This document shows, in pieces, positions 49,844 to 58,980 of a stretch of DNA of 61,664 nucleotides (position 1 is the stretch's first letter; every line of letters starts with the position of its first letter). The notes under the pieces were generated by a model that did no database searches, had not been told where the DNA came from, and saw only the letters and a list, made by a program, of their open reading frames with translations. The position numbers were made by a program, and so were the translations under genes. The stretch comes from Streptomyces sp. YIM 130001 (lineage in GTDB: Bacteria > Actinomycetota > Actinomycetes > Streptomycetales > Streptomycetaceae), in the NCBI RefSeq assembly GCF_003574445.1, contig NZ_KZ984575.1, forward strand, positions 1 through 61,664. The letters are read 5' to 3'.

Positions 49844-50834
49844 CGTACGGCAGCGTGTCGAGTCCTGCCTCCGCGATCCGGACACCGAGCTGCGTACGGC
49901 TCGAACTGCCCAACACGTCAGCCAGTTTGGCGATGTGGTGCCGACACGTCCGGACGTTCACTCCCAGGCGTTCGGCCACCTCGGTGTCTGTGAGTCCTTC
50001 GGCGAGCAGCGAGGCGATGACCCGCTCCCGGTGGGTGATGCCCTCGACTTCACTGCGATCCGACAACCGATCGTCGAGGGGCAGTGCCGTACGCCAGAAG
50101 CATTCGAAGACCGCGTAGAGATAGTCGACCAGCGCGGGGATCCGGATCTCGAGTGCGACGGTGCGATCCGGCACCGCGGCCACGTAGGCCACGCTGCGGT
50201 CGAACATGACGAGCCGTTCCGGAACGACGTCGAGCGTACGGATCTCGACAGTCGGCCCCACCAGGTCGAGGTAGGCCTGCAGCCCCATACCGTGGCGCGC
50301 CACATGCGTGTACAGGCTCCGCACCCGCAATCCTCGTCCGGCCAGGTCCTGCACCAGCGGCAGCGCTCGGGAGAGGTGAAACTCGGAACGTATGCCCCCG
50401 GGCTGAATCCCGGCGTGCTCAGTGGTGCACTTCGCGCTTTCCTCGTCGATGAGGCCCTGGATGTAGTCCTTGCCCTCGACGGCCCGGACGCCACCGCCGG
50501 CCGGAAGCTCCGCGACCTGCAGCGCCGCGAACCGCTCGGCGGCCGCGGCGACCGAAGTCATCCGCTCCTGGGTGAGGGCAGTCTGGTCGCGAATACCGTG
50601 AAGCAGCCCGGCCAGCACTTCGCCGGGCCTGGCCGGTAGCAACCACTCCAAGTCGGTGGGATCCGCCTGGAGAAGCCCGAGCTCGAAAAGACAACCCGCG
50701 TCTTCGGCTTCCGGCCTGGCGATGCCACCGACCCGAAGCGCACGCGCATAGACGCGCTCCCCCGCCTCGCACAGATCCTCGGGCCCGTGCGGATGCGGTC
50801 CGTACTCCCCCGGGCTGCGTAGAACCACGGCCAT
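49806..50834 (-). CDS. LuxR-type HTH transcriptional regulator, copy 2
   Basis: The 342-residue product parallels copy 1 along its whole length: DLCEAGERVYARALRVGGIA, CLFELGLLQADPTDLEWLLP, GLRVRSLYTHVARHGMGLQA, VEIRTLDVVPERLVMFDRSV, and a LuxR HTH ITHRERVIASLLAEGLTDTE, LGVNVRTCRHHIAKLADVLG. The paralogue may bind a different ligand. Start: the ATG of MAVVLRSPGEYG, just after a GGGGGG run; the frame is open upstream. The gene pair is tail to tail and overlapping, which makes antisense transcription or mutual interference possible. Confidence 0.85.
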   Translation of the reverse strand: MAVVLRSPGEYGPHPHGPEDLCEAGERVYARALRVGGIARPEAEDAGCLFELGLLQADPTDLEWLLPARPGEVLAGLLHGIRDQTALTQERMTSVAAAAERFAALQVAELPAGGGVRAVEGKDYIQGLIDEESAKCTTEHAGIQPGGIRSEFHLSRALPLVQDLAGRGLRVRSLYTHVARHGMGLQAYLDLVGPTVEIRTLDVVPERLVMFDRSVAYVAAVPDRTVALEIRIPALVDYLYAVFECFWRTALPLDDRLSDRSEVEGITHRERVIASLLAEGLTDTEVAERLGVNVRTCRHHIAKLADVLGSSSRTQLGVRIAEAGLDTLPYVSAPGPESPTGL

Positions 50835-51177
50835 ACCCCCCAGCTTTTTCACTGCGCCGCAATCGCCCGGGAGAGCCGCACACGGGCGCCACGGACCCAC
50901 GACGATCCGCATTATTCCTAATGCAAACCCGCCAAGCACAGCAGAAACCCGAAAGGCGGCCGTCCGGTCGGCCTCACAGTCCAGGGCCGGCCCGCGCAGT
51001 GAATTGGCGGCAAGACGCCAACCCCGCACCGATCTCTAGGAAGTTACCGAGACATCTGGTTTCGTGACGGTAAGGGCTGCTTCGGTACGAACCGCGGACT
51101 TTCCCCCGGTCCGCCCGGCCAAGCGCCGTACCGGAGCAGCCCTGTCCGCGCACCGGGACCGAGATGTCCCGAACGGC
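50835..51177. other. Gene-free spacer upstream of LuxR copy 2
   Basis: These 343 bases hold no convincing gene. They include the promoter side of the LuxR copy 2 gene and the 3' end of the short HTH gene. A CGGAC/GTCCG pair near 51098-51116 is the only symmetric feature I noted. Confidence 0.4.
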
Positions 51178-51486
51178 TCACCCGCCGGCGTCCCGCCGCG
51201 CGGCCTCGACCTCCGCGCCGAGTGCGTACCCGAGCGCGAAGCGGCTCGTACAGCCGTGGTCGGCCATCAGGTACTGCACCCGCCGCTGCACCGTGCGCTT
51301 GCTCAACGCCAGGGCCCTGGCGATCCGTTCGTCGCACCAGCCCCGGGCCAGCAGCTCCACCAGCGCCACGGCGTCGTCGTGCCGCGACGCCGGCGGTGGA
51401 TCCCCGCGCCTGTCACCCACCCCGAGCACCCCCGCCCTCGGCAGTATCCGCGCGCACCACGATGCCCCGTGCACGGACCGCCCCAC
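51178..51486 (-). CDS. Short LuxR-like HTH protein
   Basis: The 102-residue product has only a C-terminal HTH: DDAVALVELLARGWCDERIA, LALSKRTVQRRVQYLMADHG and SRFALGYALGAEVEAARRDA, with the RTVQRRV recognition helix. The N-terminal 35 residues (MGRSVHGASWCARILPRAG VLG) have no domain and may be non-coding, so the start is uncertain. It could be a remnant of a larger LuxR regulator or an autonomous small HTH protein. A TGACG-GTG-CGTCA palindrome lies about 30 bases upstream at 51516-51528. It is third in a line with the two larger regulators. Confidence 0.55.
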   Translation of the reverse strand: MGRSVHGASWCARILPRAGVLGVGDRRGDPPPASRHDDAVALVELLARGWCDERIARALALSKRTVQRRVQYLMADHGCTSRFALGYALGAEVEAARRDAGG

Positions 51487-51562
51487 CAGCGCCAGCTTCT
51501 GCCGCGCCAGGAAAATGACGGTGCGTCAAAACGTCAGAAAAGTGAGTGGGCCAGGGCAAAGC

Positions 51563-51610
51563 GAACGGGCCGGGGCGGGAGAGTGTGAACTCTCCCGCCC
51601 CGGCCCGTTC
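51563..51610. terminator. Perfect 22-bp hairpin at the end of the dnaK operon
   Basis: The arms (51563-51584 and 51589-51610) are fully complementary around a GTGA loop; the inner part is AGAGT/ACTCT. It lies 26 bases beyond the hspR stop on the minus strand, between it and the short HTH gene start. A perfect 22-bp stem is very stable and should terminate the heat-shock operon. Confidence 0.92.
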
Positions 51611-51635
51611 AGAACCAGAGAGAGCGACCAGGCGT

Positions 51636-52088
51636 CTACTCCGGCTTCCGCTTCGGCCGCCACACCACCAACGCGCTGGTCTGCTGGGCCTGTTGGTAGG
51701 GGACCAGGTCGCGGCGGTACGAGGCGTGGACCTGGGCCTCGCGCTGCTGCATGGCCGCCGCTGCGCCCTCGACCGCGGCCGCGAGCTCGGCGACGCGCGA
51801 CTGCAGCGCGGCGACCTGGTTCTCCAGCTCGATGATGCGCTTGATGCCCGCCAGATTGATGCCCTCGTCCTGCGACAACTCCTGCACCTGGCGGAGCAGT
51901 TCGATGTCACGGGCCGAGTAGCGCCGGCCTCGTCCCGCCGTACGGTCCGGCGAGACCAGGCCGAGGCGGTCGTACTGCCGCAGGGTCTGCGGATGGAGTC
52001 CGGACAGCTGGGCCGCCACCGAGATGACGTACACCGGAGAATCGTCTGTCAACTGGTACGGGTTACGACGACGCCCTGGTCCGTCCAT
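51636..52088 (-). CDS. hspR: Heat shock repressor HspR
   Basis: The 150-residue product is the MerR-family repressor of the Streptomyces heat-shock regulon. MerR HTH: PVYVISVAAQLSGLHPQTLR, QYDRLGLVSPDRTAGRGRRY, SARDIELLRQVQELSQDEGI. A coil follows (ELENQVAALQSRVAELAAAV). It binds HAIR sites with DnaK as co-repressor, as known from Streptomyces. It starts at MDGPGRRRN; a GTG nine bases upstream overlaps the dnaJ stop and is an alternative. Last gene of the dnaK-grpE-dnaJ-hspR operon. Confidence 0.97.
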   Translation of the reverse strand: MDGPGRRRNPYQLTDDSPVYVISVAAQLSGLHPQTLRQYDRLGLVSPDRTAGRGRRYSARDIELLRQVQELSQDEGINLAGIKRIIELENQVAALQSRVAELAAAVEGAAAAMQQREAQVHASYRRDLVPYQQAQQTSALVVWRPKRKPE

Positions 52089-52093
52089 CGCCG

Positions 52094-53299
52094 TCACGCT
52101 CCCTTCGCGGCCTTGAACAATTCTGCCCGCGGATCCTCACCCGCAGTCGTCTTGCGGTACGCCTCGAGCGCGGACTTCGCGTCCCCCTCGAGATCCTTGG
52201 GAACGCTCACCTCGACGGTGACCAGGAGGTCGCCGCGAGTGCCGTCCTTGCGGACCGCGCCCTTGCCGCGAGCCCGCATCGTACGACCGCCCGGCGTGCC
52301 GGCCGGCAGCTTCAGCGTGACCGGCGGACCGCCGAGAGTCGGCACCTTGATCTCGCCGCCGAGCGCGGCCTCGGTGAACAGGACCGGGACGGTGACGGTC
52401 AGGTTGTCGCCCTTGCGCCCGAAGACCGGGTGCGGGTCGACGTGCACGACCACATACAGATCGCCGCCGGGACCGCCGCGCTCGCCCGGCGCACCCTTGC
52501 CCCGAAGGCGGATGCGCTGGCCGTTCGAGACGCCGGCCGGGATGCGGACCTGCATCGTCCGGGACGACTTGGCGCGCCCCGAGCCCTTGCAGACCTCGCA
52601 GGCGTCCTGGGCGATCAGACCGCGGCCCTTGCAGTCCACACACGGATCGGTGAGCGAGAACCCGCCACCGCCGCCGCGCGAGACCTGACCGGTGCCGACG
52701 CAGGTCGGGCACACCCTGGGCGTGCCGTTCTTGTCGCCGGTGCCCGAACAGGCCTTGCAGGGCTGCTGGCTGGACATCCTGAGCGGCACGGTCGCACCGT
52801 CCACCGCCTCGGTGAAGCTGAGCGTCACCTCGGACTCGATGTCCTGCCCGCGCCGCGGCTGCGTACGCGGACCGCCCTGCGCACCACGGTTGAAGAGCCC
52901 GCCGAAGACGTCGCCGAGCCCGCCGCCGAAGCCGCCGGGACCACCTGCACCGCCCGCCGTACCGCCCTGCGGACCTCCCTGGGGGCCGCCTCCGAAGAGG
53001 TCGCCCAGGTCGAAGTTGAACGAACCGCCGCCCGCGCCCGGCCCCGGGCGGAAACCGCCGTTGCCGAAGAGCGAGCGTGCTTCGTCGTACTCCTTGCGCT
53101 TCTTGGGGTCGCCGAGGATGTCGTTCGCCTCGGAGATCTCCTTGAAGCGGTCCTCCGCCTTGGTGTTGCCCTTGTTGGCGTCCGGGTGGTTCTCGCGGGC
53201 GAGCTTGCGGTAGGCCTTCTTGATCTCGGCCTCGGTCGCGTCCTTGGGGACGCCGAGAACCTTGTAATAGTCCTTCTCGATGAAGTCCTTCGTACTCAT
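52094..53299 (-). CDS. dnaJ: Chaperone DnaJ
   Basis: The 401-residue product is the Hsp40 co-chaperone that stimulates DnaK ATPase and delivers substrate. J domain residues 9-75 with the HPD tripeptide (ARENHPDANKGN), a Gly/Phe region (FRPGPGAGGGSFNFDLGDLF), and a zinc domain with four C-x2-C-x-G-x-G repeats (CKACSGTG, CPTCVGTG, CVDCKGRG, CEVCKGSG). C-terminal substrate-binding strands follow. The start ATG of MSTKDFIEKDYY is clear. It lies between grpE and hspR; its stop abuts the hspR start. Confidence 0.98.
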   Translation of the reverse strand: MSTKDFIEKDYYKVLGVPKDATEAEIKKAYRKLARENHPDANKGNTKAEDRFKEISEANDILGDPKKRKEYDEARSLFGNGGFRPGPGAGGGSFNFDLGDLFGGGPQGGPQGGTAGGAGGPGGFGGGLGDVFGGLFNRGAQGGPRTQPRRGQDIESEVTLSFTEAVDGATVPLRMSSQQPCKACSGTGDKNGTPRVCPTCVGTGQVSRGGGGGFSLTDPCVDCKGRGLIAQDACEVCKGSGRAKSSRTMQVRIPAGVSNGQRIRLRGKGAPGERGGPGGDLYVVVHVDPHPVFGRKGDNLTVTVPVLFTEAALGGEIKVPTLGGPPVTLKLPAGTPGGRTMRARGKGAVRKDGTRGDLLVTVEVSVPKDLEGDAKSALEAYRKTTAGEDPRAELFKAAKGA

Positions 53300-53332
53300 C
53301 CCCGGCGTCCCTCCTTCCCGCTGTCTGCTGCG

Positions 53333-54021
53333 TCAGCCCTCGTCCGGGCCACCGCTGTCCTTCTCCGGGGCGTCCTCGCCGTCTCCGGCCACGCTCGCCT
53401 CGTCGCCTTCGCCTCCCTTGACCGTCTGGGCACCCGGCTGCGGCTCCGCCACCGCCACCCGCGCGGGGCGGATGGTGCGCTCGCCGAACCGGTAACCCGG
53501 CTGCAGGATCGCCACGCAGGTCGTCTCGGTGACGTCCGGTGCGTAACTGTGCATCAGGGCCTCGTGGATCGTCGGGTCGAAGGGCTCGCCCTCCTTGCCG
53601 AACTGCTGCAGGCCCATCTTGGCGACGACCGTCTCGAGCGATTCGGCGACGGACTTGAAGCCGCCGGTCAGCTCGTCGTGTTCGCGCGCCCGGCCGACGT
53701 CGTCGAGCACCGGGAGGAGTTCGGCCAGGAGGTTCGCCACGGCGATCTCCTTGACCGCGACCCGGTCGCGCTCGACCCGACGGCGGTAGTTCTGGTACTC
53801 GGCCTGCAGCCGCTGGAGATCGGCGGTGCGCTCGCCGAGGGCGGTACGCACCTGGTCCAGCTGTGCCGTCAGGGCCACGGACTCATTGGTCGCGTCCCCG
53901 GCCGGGGCCGCCGCCCCCTCCTCGGGGGAGGGAGAGGCGGCCTTCGGCTCGGTGGCGTCGGGGGTGTCGGCGCCGCCGGAGGGGACGTCGGGCTGCTCGT
54001 CGAAGCCCGGTGTCTCCTCCG

Positions 54022-54025
<4 letters not shown>
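53333..54025 (-). CDS. grpE: Nucleotide exchange factor GrpE
   Basis: The 230-residue product has an acidic, low-complexity N-terminus, a long coiled helix (VALTAQLDQVRTALGERTAD, LQRLQAEYQNYRRRVERDRV), and the conserved head AVANLLAELLPVLDDVGRAR, SLETVVAKMGLQQFGKEGEP FDPTIHEALM. It releases ADP from DnaK. The GTG start overlaps the dnaK stop (GTGA), so the two are coupled. The C-terminal acidic tail is typical of actinobacteria. Confidence 0.97.
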
Positions 54026-55911
<1,886 letters not shown>

Positions 55912-55927
55912 TTCAATCCTCCAGTGA

Positions 55928-55948
55928 CTTGAGTGGAACTGGCTCAAG
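55928..55948 (-). promoter_or_regulatory. HAIR site 1 upstream of dnaK
   Basis: CTTGAGT-N7-GCTCAAG, one base off the HspR consensus, lies 17 bases upstream of the dnaK start and overlaps the likely -10. HspR bound here would block transcription. Functional in homologous operons; inferred here. Confidence 0.9.
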
Positions 55949-55975
55949 GATGCACGAGGGAATCGACGGCGTCAA
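55947..55975 (-). promoter_or_regulatory. Probable dnaK promoter
   Basis: On the minus strand TTGACG (55970-55975) and CATCCT (55947-55952) are 17 bases apart, a good vegetative -35/-10 pair. The promoter is flanked by the two HAIR sites, as expected for HspR repression. Confidence 0.65.
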
Positions 55976-55979
55976 CAGA

Positions 55980-56000
55980 CCTGAGCCGTACCGACTCAAC
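55980..56000 (-). promoter_or_regulatory. HAIR site 2 upstream of dnaK
   Basis: GTTGAGT-N7-GCTCAGG on the minus strand is a diverged HspR site just upstream of the -35. Multiple HAIR repeats precede dnaK in Streptomyces, so this weak copy is plausible as a second contact. Confidence 0.75.
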
Positions 56001-56072
56001 TTTTATCTCGCCCTTACCGGCAAGGCGAACCTGACCTGCGCTTTCTCTCCATCGGCGAGGTCCGCAAAGGTT

Positions 56073-56145
56073 CGCGAGAGTCCGCGGGCGGCGCCCGCGA
56101 GAGTCCGCGAGAGTCCGCGAGAGTCCGTGAGAGTCCGTGAGAGCC
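56073..56145. repeat. Ten-base tandem repeats CGCGAGAGTC with embedded hairpin
   Basis: Five head-to-tail units (56096-56145) of CGCGAGAGTC, the last two with CGTGAGAG, follow a single unit at 56073-56082. Between them CGCGGGC/GCCCGCG form a 7-bp triloop hairpin (56083-56099). The block lies between the dnaK regulatory region and the divergent glycosyltransferase. Role unknown. Confidence 0.85.
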
Positions 56146-56305
56146 ACACCGTCCCACCCCGGGCAGGCCTGGCCGACCCCCACCCCTGCTCCGGCCCGCC
56201 ACCCGAGGCCGCCCCCACCCGCGCCACTCGTTTTGCCTGGTATGTCTGCACAACGAGATTAGACCGATATGCGGCATGGTGGGCCCCCCGAGCCCAGGAG
56301 GTCCC

Positions 56306-57160
56306 GTGGCACCGCCCCTGCTGGCCGTCCTCATGACCAGCCACAACCGTCGAGCCGCCACGCTGTCCGCCCTCGACTCCCTCGCCCGCCAGCGCGGCCT
56401 CCCGCCCGGGACCGTCGTACGCGTCCACTTCGTCGACGCGGGCTCCACCGACGGCACCCCCGAAGCGGTCCGCCGCGCCCACCCCGAGGCCGAGGTGATG
56501 ACCGTCGCCGCCGACGTCTTCTGGGGCCACGGCATGCGCATCGCCAGCCGCAACAGCCGGGCCGCCGGCGCCGCCACCTGGACCCACCAGCTCTGGCTGG
56601 GCGACGCGGTGACCCTGGACCCGGACGCGTTGGCCGAACTCCTCGCGCTCGACGGGAAGTTGGGCTCAAGGTCGGTCGTGGTGGGCGCCCTGCGCTCCGC
56701 CGACGGCACCCGCACCACATACTCCGGCCGCCGCGGACGGGCCCTCGACCTGGTCGAGCCCACGGACGCACCCGAGCCCTGCGACACGTACAACGGCAAG
56801 GTCGTGCTCGTGCCGTACGAGGTCCGGGCCCTGACCGGCGACATCGACGCCGCGTTCCCGCACGGCATGGGCGACTACGACCACGGGCTGCGCGCCCGCA
56901 GGGCGGGGGTGCGGGCGTACGTCGCACCCGGCCACCTGGGAGTCTGCGACGGCGGACCGCCGCGCGCCGACTCCAGGGAACCCGGCATCGGCGTGCGCGA
57001 GGCCCTGCGCCGCGTCACCTCACCGCGTGAACTCCCGCCGCGCGCCTGGTGGTTGTACTGCCTGCGGCACGGCCGGCCGTGGACCCCGTTCCTGATGCTC
57101 GCTCCGTACGCCCGGACGGCACTCCGGGCGGGAGCAGGGCACCGAACGGGCCGGCGGTGA
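56306..57160 (+). CDS. Glycosyltransferase family 2 protein
   Basis: The 284-residue product is a GT-A fold enzyme: LLAVLMTSHNRRAATLSALD, VVRVHFVDAGSTDGTPEAVR, a THQLWLGDAVTLDPDALAEL segment in the place of the usual DxD strand, and DYDHGLRARRAGVRAYVAPG near the end. The variant lacks a clear Asp-x-Asp, but the two Asp in LGD and LDPD may serve. It starts with GTG, 5 bases after AGGAGG; the frame is open 30 bases upstream. It converges on the FkbM gene and may act with the neighbouring wall-glycan genes. Confidence 0.85.
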   Translation: MAPPLLAVLMTSHNRRAATLSALDSLARQRGLPPGTVVRVHFVDAGSTDGTPEAVRRAHPEAEVMTVAADVFWGHGMRIASRNSRAAGAATWTHQLWLGDAVTLDPDALAELLALDGKLGSRSVVVGALRSADGTRTTYSGRRGRALDLVEPTDAPEPCDTYNGKVVLVPYEVRALTGDIDAAFPHGMGDYDHGLRARRAGVRAYVAPGHLGVCDGGPPRADSREPGIGVREALRRVTSPRELPPRAWWLYCLRHGRPWTPFLMLAPYARTALRAGAGHRTGRR

Positions 57161-57178
57161 CGTGGTGGTGAGCGGGCG

Positions 57179-57973
57179 TCAGGCGAAGGCGGGGGCCACG
57201 GCTGCCCCTTCGGAGTCGCGGTCCTCCCCGACCAGGACCAGCTCGCAGCACAGCAGGCGGCCGGTCGACGGGTCCGTTCCGGCCGGCAGCACGTTCATCA
57301 GGCTGAGGCCCAGTTCGCCGCGCGCGAGGGTCAGCGCCTCGTCGAAGTGCAGCCCGTCCGCGCCCCGCAGCATCGACACCCCGGTCTGCAGCCCGGCGAT
57401 CTCGTCCCGGAACTCGCCCGCGCCGCCGATCACCCGAGTCTCCCGGCCCGGCACGTCGAGCCGCAGGAACACCCGCTCACCCGGCGCGGTGATCTCCTCC
57501 CACAGCTCGTCGAGCCGCCGCGGAACGGGGCCGTCGCACGCGCGGGGAGCGTCCGCGCCGTCGTCGGGCTCGTTGCCGAGCGCGTACGGCAGGACGGTCC
57601 AGAGGTCGTCGTCGGCCGCGGCGGCGAGGAGTTCGCGGCGCAGGGCCGGCTCCGGTTCGAAGGACACGATGCGTCCGCGGAAGCCGCCCTGCCTCAGGAG
57701 CGTCGCGTAAGCACCCACTCCCGCACCCACGTCGACCACGGTGTCGATCTCGAACCGGCGCAGCAGCAGGGCAAGTTCACGGCCGGTCCGGTCGTCCGGG
57801 TGCCGTCGCACGTCGTACCCGATCCGCCGCAGCGCCACCCGGGCCCGCCGCGCGATCTCCTGCTGCAGCGCGGCGTAATGAACCCGTCCGGCCGGTACAC
57901 GTGCGGCGGCGGGTGCGGCGGTGGGCGGCGCCGTCGGCACGGGCGGCGGCTCCAGCGTGCGGAACTGACTCAT
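57179..57973 (-). CDS. FkbM family SAM-dependent methyltransferase
   Basis: The 264-residue product is an FkbM-type O-methyltransferase: DTVVDVGAGVGAYATLLRQG (motif I), GRIVSFEPEPALRRELLAAA (acidic strand 2), WTVLPYALGNEPDDGADAPR and VFLRLDVPGRETRVIGGAGE, where the family has a conserved K/R-D-x-E/G. In sugar-cluster context these enzymes often methylate glycans. Its ATG overlaps the stop of the WecG-like gene (ATGA), so it is the last gene of a three-gene coupled unit with it and the MraY-like gene. Substrate not predictable. Confidence 0.87.
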   Translation of the reverse strand: MSQFRTLEPPPVPTAPPTAAPAAARVPAGRVHYAALQQEIARRARVALRRIGYDVRRHPDDRTGRELALLLRRFEIDTVVDVGAGVGAYATLLRQGGFRGRIVSFEPEPALRRELLAAAADDDLWTVLPYALGNEPDDGADAPRACDGPVPRRLDELWEEITAPGERVFLRLDVPGRETRVIGGAGEFRDEIAGLQTGVSMLRGADGLHFDEALTLARGELGLSLMNVLPAGTDPSTGRLLCCELVLVGEDRDSEGAAVAPAFA

Positions 57974-58980
57974 CGCAGGGGGCCTTTCGACGGGGACGAT
58001 CCGGACGAGGAGCCGCCACCTGCTCCCCCACGCCCTTCACCGGCACCCGCCTGCGGTGAACGGGCCTGCGGTGTACGGGACTTGAGGTCGGGAAGCTCGG
58101 CGGCACGTGCATCGCGGGCGCGGCGGACGACCGGTCTGCGCGGCCGGCCGGTCGCGGCGGGCGTCGAGCGCAGGGCCGCGCGGATGAAGCGCGGGTGGGA
58201 CCAGAGGAGCCGGCGCCAGTGTTCGCGCGCATCGGACGACGACAGCGCGGGCGCCAGTCGCCGCAGCCGCTCCCGTACGGGACGCTCGACGGGTGCCGAA
58301 CGACCCGGCCCGTCGGCGGCCACGGAGGCGAAGACCGCGGGCCCGGCCGCGACATACACGGCCGGGTGGCGGCGGGCGAGCAGCGCCGCCTCGTGGTCGC
58401 GGTGCGGGGTGTCGAGGGCGACCCAGACGATCTGGGCGCCGGCGGCCCGGATGCGTTCGGCCCGCCGGGAGCGCTCCTCGTCGGTCGGGGGCCGGTGCGG
58501 CACGGCCTCGGAACCGACGATCCGCGCCCGCGGACAGCGGGCGCGCAGGACGGCGGTGAGCCGGTCGAGTCCCGTGCTGCTCGACCCGAGCACGTAATGC
58601 CGCAGGCCCACGGTCTGGCCGGTGCGGAAGACGTCGAGCAGGAGCCGGGCACCTTCGAGCGGTTCGGCGGGCAGGCCGCGGTCGTGGTGCAGCAGGCGGC
58701 TGATCCGGGACACCCCCGGCCCGTCCGGCAGGTTGAGGGTCGCGGTGCGCAGCCGCCGGTGCAGTACGGGATCGGTGTCGGCGAGCGCGAGGGTGTAGGT
58801 GTCGCAGAGGTGGACGTCGGCCGCGCCGCCCAGCGCGGCAAGGCGTACCACCGCGGCGGAACCCTCCGCGGGTGTGACCACCGCGAGGGGGATGCCGGAG
58901 CAGACCACGGTGGCCGCGGCGACCGAGGGCGACACCCGCGGCCCCGGGCCGAGCCCCGGCCGCCCGCCGGCCGTGCTCAC
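57970..58980 (-). CDS. WecG/TagA/CpsF family glycosyltransferase
   Basis: The 336-residue product has the family motifs: VVCSGIPLAVVTPAEGSAAV, VHLCDTYTLALADTDPVLHR, TLNLPDGPGVSRISRLLHHD (D-G-x-G core), VGLRHYVLGSSSTGLDRLTA and IVWVALDTPHRDHEAALLAR. WecG/TagA enzymes transfer ManNAcA or ManNAc to lipid-linked GlcNAc in teichoic acid and exopolysaccharide synthesis. The C-terminal segment is basic with several Trp and Arg. It begins with a GTGA overlap with the MraY-like gene. The cytosolic face of the membrane is the expected location. Confidence 0.88.
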   Translation of the reverse strand: MSTAGGRPGLGPGPRVSPSVAAATVVCSGIPLAVVTPAEGSAAVVRLAALGGAADVHLCDTYTLALADTDPVLHRRLRTATLNLPDGPGVSRISRLLHHDRGLPAEPLEGARLLLDVFRTGQTVGLRHYVLGSSSTGLDRLTAVLRARCPRARIVGSEAVPHRPPTDEERSRRAERIRAAGAQIVWVALDTPHRDHEAALLARRHPAVYVAAGPAVFASVAADGPGRSAPVERPVRERLRRLAPALSSSDAREHWRRLLWSHPRFIRAALRSTPAATGRPRRPVVRRARDARAAELPDLKSRTPQARSPQAGAGEGRGGAGGGSSSGSSPSKGPLR

